From Flavonifractor porci (GTDB taxonomy: Bacteria > Bacillota > Clostridia > Oscillospirales > Oscillospiraceae), in NCBI RefSeq assembly GCF_037572415.1, contig NZ_JBBHLB010000001.1, positions 124,001 to 188,000 on the forward strand: a stretch of 64,000 nucleotides of DNA, given 5' to 3'. The notes under the pieces were generated by a model. It worked only from the letters and a program-made list of their open reading frames with translations, had not been told where the DNA came from and did no database searches. The translations under genes were made by a program, and so were the position numbers. Shown one piece after another: positions 1-8,200 of this stretch. The number at the start of each line of letters is the position of its first letter. Position 1 is the stretch's first letter.

Positions 1-302
1 GGCTAACAGTTTGCACAAACGAGCGTGGTTAGCTCAAGCAATGCCCCGTAAGGCCGATTACCTCTTCATTGTAGCTTAGGTTTGAACCGCTGAACAGCAT
101 TACCAGCGCAACACCGTTCTTGGGGTCAAACATATTGTAGCAAGCAATGCCTGTGTTAATACACACAGGCCCGCAGAGAAGAAAATCCCTTTGTGATTTT
201 CCTCTCCGCTTGCTTGTTGAGGGCAGTGCCCCCAAGCCCCTTTGAACACAGAATTTCATTCTGTGGCTGCGCGTTCTGCGAACGCTTTTGACCAGGATCA
301 GC
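1..302. other. Non-coding stretch downstream of the relaxase gene
   Basis: No convincing gene is seen. A minus-strand open frame covers most of it, but its upstream half overlaps the relaxase tail and has no ribosome binding site. The last part of that frame (about 29-150) could be a remnant of a lost gene, but I do not recognise it. The GC-rich filler before the relaxase stop resembles the intergenic filler seen elsewhere in these elements. Confidence 0.4.
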
Positions 303-1718
303 TTACCGCTGGTCGTGGTCTTTTTCTTTTTCAACATCCTGTTCTACCTCCATTTTCAGCACTCGATCTACATTTGCCTTTGCCGTTAAAAGCTCCCGCA
401 TTTCCTCACGGGAACGCCGGTACTCGGCGTAGGTTTTCTTCTTTTCCTCCAGCAGCTTTGCGTACTCGGCTTGCAGGTCTTTGACCTTGGGCAGCTTCTT
501 CACGCCCATCTCGTCAAAGGCATTTTTTGCCGCCTGATGGAGCAGGATTTCTTCCTCATGTTCCTCCCGGAATTTCTTAGAGTATCCCGCCTTGCGGTAG
601 GCTACATAGGTTTCACGGGTCTTGGCATAGTTTACGATGTGAGTACGCAGAACAGCGATCTCCGCCATGCGTTTCTCCGCCGCCTTGATCTGCGCCGACA
701 GTTCGTTGTGGTGGGCGGTGGCTGCCGCCGCTTTTTCTGCCAGCTCCGCATAATCCAGCAGCCGATGTTCGGTAAGAAAATTTACAGTCTGCGCCATCTG
801 TTTCAGGTTGAAAACCTTGGCCCATCGCGCATACCCAGCGCCTTTCCCAGCCTGTAATTTTGCCTGAATATCCACCAGCAGATTGACCTTGGGCGGCTCC
901 GGCTGCACGGTGGAATTTTTACGGGGCGTATGCTGTTTTTCACCGGCCAACACCGCACGGATTTCTGCTTCACTGTACCCGGCCCCCAGCTTGTCATCCA
1001 TGCGGGCTACATTCTTCCAGCTGGGCGCTTTGAGCCGGATGACTTTCCCGCGCCGGGATACTTCGCATCCCATCTCGGAAAGCAGTTTCAGCAGCGCATC
1101 AAAGTCCGCCGGTTTCTGCTCCAGCGCACGGTCAATCATCACCCGCAACTGTTCCCGATGGGAGGGCTTGGCCTGATCGCCCAGCCATTTGTTATAACTC
1201 TTTCCGTGAGGTTTTGGGTCCTCCACAATGGACAATCCGTTCTCGATACAGATGGTATCGCTCAAGCGCCGGACGGCTCTGGTGCTGCCCCAAAAGTTGC
1301 GGAATTTTCGGTCACAATCTGCATTGACCGCCGACCAGATGATGTGATTATGAACGTGCGATTTGTCTATGTGAGTGCAGACCACAAAGGCGTGATTGTC
1401 CTTGGTGAACCGCTTGGCAAATTCCACGCCCAGGCGGTTGGCTTCCTCCGGTGTGATCTCTCCGGGTTTGAAGGACTGGCGCACATGGTAAGCGATCACA
1501 TCGTCCGCCCCGCGCACCCGCCCGGTGGCGGCGATATACTGCCGCTTCGCCAACAGAAACTCCGCATCGGCGGTCCGGCTGTCACAGCCATAGCCGGTAA
1601 TCAGTTTTCCGTTGTCGGTCTTTTGCGGATTTGCCACATAATCAATAATATCGCTGATTGCTCGGCTCTCAGTGCGCCCCTTGCCGATATGCAGGGGCAT
1701 GATGCGTGTGGTTGCCAT
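303..1718 (-). CDS. MOBP-type relaxase of an ICE (mobilization nuclease)
   Basis: Relaxases nick one strand at oriT, stay covalently bound to the 5' end through a tyrosine and pilot the strand into the recipient. The 471-residue product has an N-terminal relaxase domain. A likely catalytic Tyr27 sits in IDYVANPQKT, and the metal-binding histidine cluster lies at residues 116-125 (THIDKSHVHNH). The C-terminal half is Lys/Glu-rich and probably coiled coil. The family usually sits beside MobC and the helicase found further upstream in this minus-strand module. Here an AbiE cassette and a membrane-protein gene lie between mobC and the relaxase, suggesting cargo inserted into the mobilization operon. 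The start at 1718 opens the conserved region. Family assignment is firm; oriT was not located. Confidence 0.88.
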   Translation of the reverse strand: MATTRIMPLHIGKGRTESRAISDIIDYVANPQKTDNGKLITGYGCDSRTADAEFLLAKRQYIAATGRVRGADDVIAYHVRQSFKPGEITPEEANRLGVEFAKRFTKDNHAFVVCTHIDKSHVHNHIIWSAVNADCDRKFRNFWGSTRAVRRLSDTICIENGLSIVEDPKPHGKSYNKWLGDQAKPSHREQLRVMIDRALEQKPADFDALLKLLSEMGCEVSRRGKVIRLKAPSWKNVARMDDKLGAGYSEAEIRAVLAGEKQHTPRKNSTVQPEPPKVNLLVDIQAKLQAGKGAGYARWAKVFNLKQMAQTVNFLTEHRLLDYAELAEKAAAATAHHNELSAQIKAAEKRMAEIAVLRTHIVNYAKTRETYVAYRKAGYSKKFREEHEEEILLHQAAKNAFDEMGVKKLPKVKDLQAEYAKLLEEKKKTYAEYRRSREEMRELLTAKANVDRVLKMEVEQDVEKEKDHDQR

Positions 1719-1773
1719 AGATGGAGCCTCCTTTCCAAAAAAGAAACGGCCTGCATGGTGCAGACCGCTTTCG

Positions 1774-2106
1774 TTATTCTATAAAATCATTCTCATCAAG
1801 AAAATCAAAATCGTCATCGGTGTCCTCTAACTGTTTTGGAGGAAACCTCATCTCGTATTGTTCTTTTGCCAGTGCACGAACTTCCGGGCGCTTATCTTTC
1901 ATTCGTTTTTTCAGCCAGGAAATCTGCTCCTTTAATAACCGCCAAGGGAGATTCAGTAAGCGGTTTACCGTTATTTGCTCCGCTTGTTTCTCCGGCGATA
2001 AAGAAGCACAGGATTTACAGATGTGCGCCGCATGACCTTTGCCGGAAAATTTTTCGTTAGCCTTATATTCTCCGCAGACTTTACAATAATGTCCATGCTT
2101 CTTCAT
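1774..2106 (-). CDS. Small zinc-ribbon protein coupled to the AbiE toxin gene
   Basis: The 110-residue product is unrecognised. It has two CxxC pairs (residues 8-11, CKVC, and 30-33, CKSC) about 20 residues apart, which would form a treble-clef or ribbon-type zinc site. A basic helix-rich middle and a strongly acidic C-terminus (about residues 93-110, Asp/Glu/Phe-rich) follow. Its ATG overlaps the stop of the AbiEii gene (ATGA), so it is probably translated by coupling and belongs to the same transcript. It could be an accessory or modulator of the toxin-antitoxin pair, or an independent DNA-binding protein; the sequence does not decide. Confidence 0.6.
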   Translation of the reverse strand: MKKHGHYCKVCGEYKANEKFSGKGHAAHICKSCASLSPEKQAEQITVNRLLNLPWRLLKEQISWLKKRMKDKRPEVRALAKEQYEMRFPPKQLEDTDDDFDFLDENDFIE

Positions 2107-2957
2107 AGGCTCGATTCCTTTTCACTGAGCGCATATAAACTGCGAACCGCCCCCATGATGATGTTCCACTCCAAATCTGCCGCATAGGAAAACTTCCTGC
2201 GGTAAGATTCCCAAAGTTTCTGCATCACAGGACTGCTTTCCACTTCATTCAAAACATCCACAGCTTCTGCAAGATGCCGTTCGGTTCCGCGTTTTTTGGC
2301 AGTTGCCAACAGTGCATCATAGAGCGTCTGCCTGTTCAATGTGTTCCCGTGGAGCTGATCCAGAATATAAATGTCATAGAAATCTCTCATGCGGGTGTTG
2401 GTGGTGGTTCTGGTGATGATTGTTTCCAGCTTTTCAGCCAGAACGGTTTCCAGATTGTATGCCCAAATGTCAATGGAGCGATCTTCCAGCATCAGCTTGA
2501 AAGAGTAGCGTACCTCCCTGGGGGTAATGGCATCCCCTGTGGAAATGTCAATCTTCAAAGGTGTCACCACACCGTCAAAGGTTGTAGTCATGCTGACCCG
2601 AATCCCAGGATACTCCGCTTCATCCATAATCTCTGAAATGCTTTTCAGCTGAAATTTGACGCCATCATCAATCGGCACACTCACAATAGCAGAAATCAGG
2701 TTCTCGATCTCCTCTACATTAACATTGGCTCCTTTTACAGTAGCGTCCAAGTCCATCGTGGAACGGGCATCCAGTCCAACCATTGCCGCTACCAGCATCC
2801 CGCCTTTCAGAATAAATTTATCACGATATTCAGAAAGGGAAATACGCTCCAGAAAACGCTCCATCATATAGTTTCGCATTAAAAGCTGTGCATCCGCAGA
2901 TTTTTCTCTGGAAAGATTGCGAATCAAATCTTTTAGCTGCCTTGCTGTCTTTATCAT
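2103..2957 (-). CDS. abiEii: AbiEii/AbiGii-type nucleotidyltransferase toxin
   Basis: Toxins of the AbiE type IV family are NTP transferases that stop growth when not countered by AbiEi and give phage abortive infection. The 284-residue product has the polymerase-beta-like nucleotidyltransferase signature: a GG pair in FILKGGML (about residue 50) followed by the metal-binding DLD of RSTMDLDATVKG (about 65-75). The expected C-terminal region for the AbiEii family is also present (DFYDIYIL about 190). Length is typical. The start overlaps the stop of the antitoxin gene by four bases (ATGA), giving the canonical antitoxin-toxin order. The family call is confident; the toxin's target is not visible from sequence. 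Confidence 0.9.
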   Translation of the reverse strand: MIKTARQLKDLIRNLSREKSADAQLLMRNYMMERFLERISLSEYRDKFILKGGMLVAAMVGLDARSTMDLDATVKGANVNVEEIENLISAIVSVPIDDGVKFQLKSISEIMDEAEYPGIRVSMTTTFDGVVTPLKIDISTGDAITPREVRYSFKLMLEDRSIDIWAYNLETVLAEKLETIITRTTTNTRMRDFYDIYILDQLHGNTLNRQTLYDALLATAKKRGTERHLAEAVDVLNEVESSPVMQKLWESYRRKFSYAADLEWNIIMGAVRSLYALSEKESSL

Positions 2958-3562
2958 AAAAGCACCTCCAAATACTGCCGTAAAATTTTTTCAACCCGGA
3001 ACATACCGGCATACCGCATCAAAGTCCGCAGATCCTTGTCCTTTCTTCTGGCATACATCTTCAGCGCACCTTGAAAAGTCTGTATTTCCATGCTGCTTCG
3101 GCTGCGGAGCAGATCGCAGATGGTGCGCTCCATATCATAGACAGGAACCGTATGCCCAAAAGGTGTTTGGCCAGTTGTCAGCCCTACCTCATATAGTTCT
3201 GGTTTGATGGTGTAAACAGAAAGGCCCTCTGCCTTTAAGCGAGTGGTGCTGTACCCTCTGCGCACCGTGATAGCGTATGGAGATGGTTCCCGGTCTGTCA
3301 AGTCATGGAAAAATAGCGCTGATTCATGGGAAAATACTGCCTGACCACATCGCAGATGTAACAGAAACATCGCATCAATCCAGGTGTCCTCGGAGACATA
3401 AATTCCGTGAGCAACCTGCTGAAGATTTTTCTCTTTGACATATTCATAAAAAATGGGTTTTACAATTCCGCTAGCGATTACCTGTGCGGTTTGCAGCATC
3501 CCATCATGCTCGGTCAGAAGTCTGTCTAATTGCTCAAACCGTTCTGATTTGGTCACATCCAT
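2954..3562 (-). CDS. abiEi: AbiEi-type antitoxin and transcriptional repressor
   Basis: The 202-residue protein has an N-terminal winged-helix region (about residues 5-55), then the AbiEi core with the run VFSHESALFFHDLTDR and a conserved C-terminal region around YDMERTICDLL. AbiEi proteins neutralise the AbiEii toxin and repress their own promoter through the winged helix. I chose the ATG at 3562 because AGGAAGTG lies directly upstream; the open frame runs 13 codons further, but those codons overlap the promoter. The gene is followed by abiEii with overlapping stop and start. An inverted repeat around the -10 box upstream is the expected operator. Confidence 0.88.
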   Translation of the reverse strand: MDVTKSERFEQLDRLLTEHDGMLQTAQVIASGIVKPIFYEYVKEKNLQQVAHGIYVSEDTWIDAMFLLHLRCGQAVFSHESALFFHDLTDREPSPYAITVRRGYSTTRLKAEGLSVYTIKPELYEVGLTTGQTPFGHTVPVYDMERTICDLLRSRSSMEIQTFQGALKMYARRKDKDLRTLMRYAGMFRVEKILRQYLEVLL

Positions 3563-3574
3563 CACTTCCTTTCG

Positions 3575-3600
3575 TGCTACTATTATACACGGATGTAGCA
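3575..3600 (-). promoter_or_regulatory. Promoter and inverted-repeat operator of the AbiE operon
   Basis: On the minus strand a perfect -10 box TATAAT (3582-3587) lies between the arms of an inverted repeat TGCTAC / GTAGCA (3595-3600 and 3575-3580, 14 bases apart). A weak -35 (TTACTT) lies 16 bases upstream of the -10. AbiEi antitoxins are known to bind inverted repeats in their own promoters, so this is the likely autoregulatory site. Confidence 0.65.
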
Positions 3601-3657
3601 CAGAAGTAAATATAGCAATTTAACAGACACTGTCTGGCATTTTTGTGACCGCGCATT

Positions 3658-3969
3658 TTATCCATAAACCAAATCCTGAATGGCAAACTTCAAGTCCTGC
3701 ACCTTGCCCAGCAGCCAGATGGCAGCCATCGGCAGACCATAGGGACTAATAAGGAATGCCATCACCAGCAGGATAATGCCGTTTTGCAGGGAACAGGTCA
3801 GCAGAACCGCCACACCCAGCAGGGCGATCACCATGCTGATAAGCCCCAGCACCAGACCGGAGACATAGACGATCCCCACACAAATCCAAACGAACAGGGT
3901 CAGCGCCAGAATCACCGGAACCATCACGATCTTCAACAGCAGTTTCAACAAAAATACCAATGCCCTCAT
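3658..3969 (-). CDS. Small integral membrane protein of the ICE (CD1845-like)
   Basis: The 103-residue product is almost entirely hydrophobic up to residue 85, with about three transmembrane segments. It ends in a short polar tail (KVQDLKFAIQDLVYG). The start at 3969 is set by GGGAGGAGG seven bases upstream; the longer open frame has no such site. Similar small membrane proteins accompany mobC and relaxase genes in Tn1549-like ICEs, where they are annotated as CD1845 family without proven function. Its position between mobC and relaxase fits that family. A role at the mating-pore/relaxosome interface is only inference. Confidence 0.6.
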   Translation of the reverse strand: MRALVFLLKLLLKIVMVPVILALTLFVWICVGIVYVSGLVLGLISMVIALLGVAVLLTCSLQNGIILLVMAFLISPYGLPMAAIWLLGKVQDLKFAIQDLVYG

Positions 3970-4124
3970 TGTTATGCCTCCTCCCAAAATCACAGTTCCT
4001 GTTCCTGATTCCATTATCCCTGTCTCACAGCCAAAAGGCAAGGATACGGGCAAAAAGAAAAAGCGGAGGAAGGCGCGGCGAAGAAACGCCGTTCCTCCCT
4101 CCGCAGATGGGGTATTTGTCCCGG

Positions 4125-4469
4125 TTACGAAAGTTTGGAGAGTTGTGTCAGTATCTCTTTAACTCCGTCCCATAACTGTTCCTGCCGCTGGGATATATCC
4201 TCCAAATCGACATCATAAATCCGCCCGGTCTCATGTACCTTGCGGGTCAGCTGGTTTAAGTTGTTGCTGCTTCGGCGCAGCAGGGATACCAGTTCCTTCA
4301 GCTCCGGCAAATCCAGCTGCACCACATAGCCGTCCACAGCCATTTTTCGTAGATAGGCGCTCAGGTTTTTTGTCCCAAACTGTGCCATTTTCTGCTGAAT
4401 CAACTCCATTTCATCAGCGGATACCCAAAACAGAACCGGCACATCCCGCTTGCGCTTGGGGCTGCTCAT
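4125..4469 (-). CDS. mobC: MobC-like relaxosome accessory protein
   Basis: The 114-residue protein has the layout of the MobC family. An N-terminal ribbon-helix-helix-like region (VLFWVSADEMELIQQKMAQ) is followed by NLSAYLRKMAVDGY and the family signature SSNNLNQLTRKV around residues 72-83. MobC proteins bind oriT and help the relaxase open the DNA. The start overlaps the stop of the DUF3848/3849 gene (ATGA), placing it in one transcript with the helicase. Length is normal. Confidence 0.85.
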   Translation of the reverse strand: MSSPKRKRDVPVLFWVSADEMELIQQKMAQFGTKNLSAYLRKMAVDGYVVQLDLPELKELVSLLRRSSNNLNQLTRKVHETGRIYDVDLEDISQRQEQLWDGVKEILTQLSKLS

Positions 4470-5278
4470 CGCTCCGGCTCCTGTTTCTTCGGGGCGGCAG
4501 GCTTGCGGGCAGGCGGTTCCTGCCTGAGCTTTTGCAGGACAGAGCTTTTCTGCGGTTCCTGCATGGCTTTTCTGGCCTGCCTGGTAAACAGATCGGTCAG
4601 ACCGGGATTGACCCCATCCACAACCAGATAGGCACAGTGGCGGGAAGCATCGCTGTCCTCCGGCATGGGAATGGTTTTTGCCCAGGCTTTATTGTCCTGA
4701 GAGATACGCCCGTCATGGTTCTTGCGCTGGATGGTGTTGGCGAGAATAAACTGTACCCGTTCTGTCCCGAACTTTTCCAGCACATCTTTGACCGCCGCCT
4801 CCGTATCCAGCCGGTTCTCTGCATAGTGAGCGCTGATGGCCTGTTCAATGGCTTCTTTGCAGGCGCTGTTCGCTTGATATGAGTGGTTGTACTGTGCCAT
4901 CTCCCCATGCTGGGACGCATAGGCGGCAGAATGGGGGTAGAGAGGGGCAGTTCGTAATTCTTCCTGCGCCCTGCACACATCATCGGCACGGTTTTCAATG
5001 CTGTCCCGGATCACATCCATGTAGCCGGTCTCCAGCTTTTCAAAATAACGGTACACATCCGCCAGCGGCGTGGGAGAATCCAAAAGTGCCTTGGCCTGGG
5101 CGTCGGTCAGCTCCAGCTCCTCCATTGCCATCACGATGTCCTCCCGGACCGTGTACTCATAGGTGTGGTGCAGGATTTCCTCCGGGGGCTGGCTTTTCAG
5201 CCAGTCCCGGAATTTATCCTGTTCATCAGACATTTTCTCAAAAAGAGCTGTATTCCAATCTGTTGCATTCATAATCAT
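4466..5278 (-). CDS. DUF3848 plus DUF3849 ICE protein
   Basis: The 270-residue protein joins two domains typical of Tn1549-like ICEs. An N-terminal DUF3848-like part (about 5-75) includes WLKSQPPEEILHHTYEYTVR and EDIVMAMEELELTDAQAKALL. A DUF3849-like part (about 110-235) starts at LYPHSAAYASQHGEMAQYN and includes SACKEAIEQAI. A proline/lysine-rich tail follows. Function is unknown; it always appears near the helicase/methylase and MobC genes of these elements. Start and stop overlap both neighbours by four bases, so the three genes are translationally coupled. The ATG at 5278 has GAGGAGG four bases upstream; a second ATG two codons later is also possible. Confidence 0.75.
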   Translation of the reverse strand: MIMNATDWNTALFEKMSDEQDKFRDWLKSQPPEEILHHTYEYTVREDIVMAMEELELTDAQAKALLDSPTPLADVYRYFEKLETGYMDVIRDSIENRADDVCRAQEELRTAPLYPHSAAYASQHGEMAQYNHSYQANSACKEAIEQAISAHYAENRLDTEAAVKDVLEKFGTERVQFILANTIQRKNHDGRISQDNKAWAKTIPMPEDSDASRHCAYLVVDGVNPGLTDLFTRQARKAMQEPQKSSVLQKLRQEPPARKPAAPKKQEPER

Positions 5279-8200
5279 CGTACCTCCTCGTGTTGTTTTG
5301 GTTTCTTTTCAGGGCTGCGGGGCGGCACAGGGCGTTTCAGACTGTCCAGCACCGAGGGCCGCGCACTCTTGGCAACCACAGTTTCCGGCTGGGCATGACC
5401 CTTGCCGTCAATGTTCAGCAAGGTGTCCAGTTCCACCAGACGGGCGGACTTGACCCGCAGATCGTCCTCAAAGGGGAACGGCTTTCCTACTTCCTCCTTG
5501 GCAGCGGCCTGCTGCTGGTAAAGGTTCTCCAGCTGGTTTTTGACCGCCTCCAGACGCTGGGGCATCTGCGCCAGTGCGTTGTCGATACGGGTGAGATTTC
5601 CGCGTGGGTCTGTACCCAGGGTCGCCCGATGGGTCATTTGTCCTTTCAGCAGGAGCGTATATTCCTGTTTCCACGCTTCAAATTCCACCGACATAGTGAA
5701 TCCACGGTAACTGCCAATCTGCACCGGATCGGAGGTTTTGACCTCCTTGCAGGCATCCAGCAGGGCTGCACCGGCATTTTCTTTGTCGGTCAGCACATCG
5801 CCCCGGATCTCCATACCGGCAAAGCCATCTGCCGGGTGTGGGTGCGTGGCCAGTGTTTCCAAATCGGCTTCAAATCCCTGAATATACCCCTTGTTGGTTT
5901 CGATTTCCTGCGGGAAGTATTTGAGCAGCTGGTCCTCCAGACGGTACTGCTTGCTCTGGTGGTCGGCTTTCATCAGCTTCAGCTTGGCAACCTCCACATC
6001 CAAATCCATGCGTTCCTTGATACGGGGGTCTCCGGCACACAGGGCCTTGATCTCGGCAAAGGAAAGCGCCGTTTCATCCACATCGTCGCAGCTTCTCACA
6101 GGCGATTTCGAGGTCATAATCTGGCTGATGAATTTCTGTTTGTTTTCCACCGTCTGCCAGAGGTAGGCATCAAAAGTTCCCTCCGTGACATAGCGGTACA
6201 CATGGACAAGAGGGTTCTGGTTGCCCTGGCGCTCGATACGGCCCTTGCGCTGGGCAAGGTCTCCCGGACGCCACGGGCAGTCCAGGTCATGCAGCGCCAC
6301 AAGGCGATCCTGCACATTGGTGCCAGCGCCCATCTTGGCAGTGCTGCCTAATAGGACACGTACCTGCCCGGTGCGGACCTTGGAGAACAGTTCCTTTTTC
6401 CGTACCTCTGTGTTGGCTTCGTGGATAAAGGCGATCTGCTCGGCAGGCATCCCCTGGGCGATGAGCTTCTGGCGGATGTCCTCATAGATGGTAAAGGCAG
6501 GCTCCGGTTCATCCAGTGGGATTGCTTCTTCCAACCCGTGAAGCAGCGGATTGTCCAGCTGTTTGGCTGCCTTTTTGGAGGGAGCTGCCTGGGGCGTGGA
6601 AATGTCGCAGAACACCAACTGGGTCAGCTTGTCTGCATCCCCGTCCCGCCAGATCTGCATGATGTTGTCCACGCATTGATTGACCTTTGTGCCAGGTTCA
6701 TCCGGCAGCATCTGGTTGACGATCCTCTGGTCCAGTCCCAGCTTGCGGCCATCCGAGGTGATTTTGAGCATATTATCCACCGACGGGTCCACACTGCCTC
6801 TGTGTACTTCGGAAGCGCGCTCGGAGAGGGCCTTCACCATTTCCTGCTGGTGTTCGGTGGGCTGTGCCACGATGTTGTGGTATTCCACTTCTGGGGTGGG
6901 CAGGTTCAACTGGTCGGCGGTCTTGATGTCGGCCACCTCTTTGAACAGGTTCATCAGCTCCGGCAGGTTGAAAAACTTGGAGAATCGGGTGCGCGCCCGA
7001 TAGCCGGTTCCCTCCGGGGCCAGTTCCAGCGCCGTGACGGTTTCTCCGAAACGGCTGGCCCAGCAGTCGAAATGGGTCATGCTCAGTTCTTGCAGGCGGT
7101 CATACTGGAGATACCGCTGCATGGTGTAAAGCTCGGTCATGGAGTTGCTGACCGGGGTTCCGGTTGCAAAGATAACGCCACGGTTTCCGGTAATCTCGTC
7201 CATATAGCGGCACTTGGCGAACATATCGCTGGACTTTTGGGCATCGCTGGTGGAGAGACCTGCCACATTCCGCATTTTTGTGTATAGAAACAGGTTTTTA
7301 TAGTTGTGGGCCTCGTCCACAAACAAACGGTCCACGCCCAGCTGCTCGAATGTCACCACATCGTCCTTGCGGCCCTCAGCCTGCAATTTCTCCAATCTGG
7401 CTTCCAGAGATTTGCGGGTGCGTTCCAGCTGCTTGACAGTAAAACGCTCGCCGCCGCTGGCCTGTACCTCTGCAATCCCTTCCGTGATCTCGTCGATCTG
7501 TTCATAGAGAAGCCGTTCCTGACGCTCTCGGCTGATGGGGATACGCTCAAACTGGCTGTGTCCCATGATGATGGCATCATAGTCGCCGGTGGCGATCCGG
7601 GCGCAGAACTTCTTACGGTTGTGGGTCTCAAAGTCCTTTTTCGTGGTGACAAGGATGTTGGCGGAAGGATAGAGCCGCAGAAACTCCGACGCCCACTGCT
7701 CAGTCAAATGATTCGGCACAACAAAGAGGGATTTCTGGCACAGCCCCAGACGCTTACTCTCCATGGCGGCAGCCACCATTTCAAAGGTTTTGCCCGCGCC
7801 TACTTCGTGCGCCAGCAGCGTATTGCCGCCGTACATCACATGGGCAATGGCGTTCAGCTGATGCTCCCGCAGGGTAATGGACGGGTTCATGCCGCCAAAA
7901 ACAATATGGCTGCCGTCATACTCGCGGGGGCGGGTGGAGTTCATTTCCTCGTTGTACTGGCGCACCAGAGCTTGACGGCGCTCCGGGTCTTTCCAAATCC
8001 AGTCCTTGAAAGCATCCCGGATAGCCTGCTGCTTTTGGGCTGCCAGCGTGGTTTCCTTGGCGTTCAGCACCCGGCGCTCTTTGCCGTCTGCGTCCTCCAC
8101 CGTGTCATAGATACGGACATCCCGCAGGTTTAAGGAATCCTCCAAAATCTTGTAGGCGTTGGCACGGCTGGTTCCATAGGTGGTATAGGCGGCCACATTG

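Noticed and set aside
29..337. Minus-strand open frame at the window edge
   Set aside because: It overlaps the relaxase end, has no ribosome site, and its first half reads like translated intergenic filler; only the last part might be a gene remnant.
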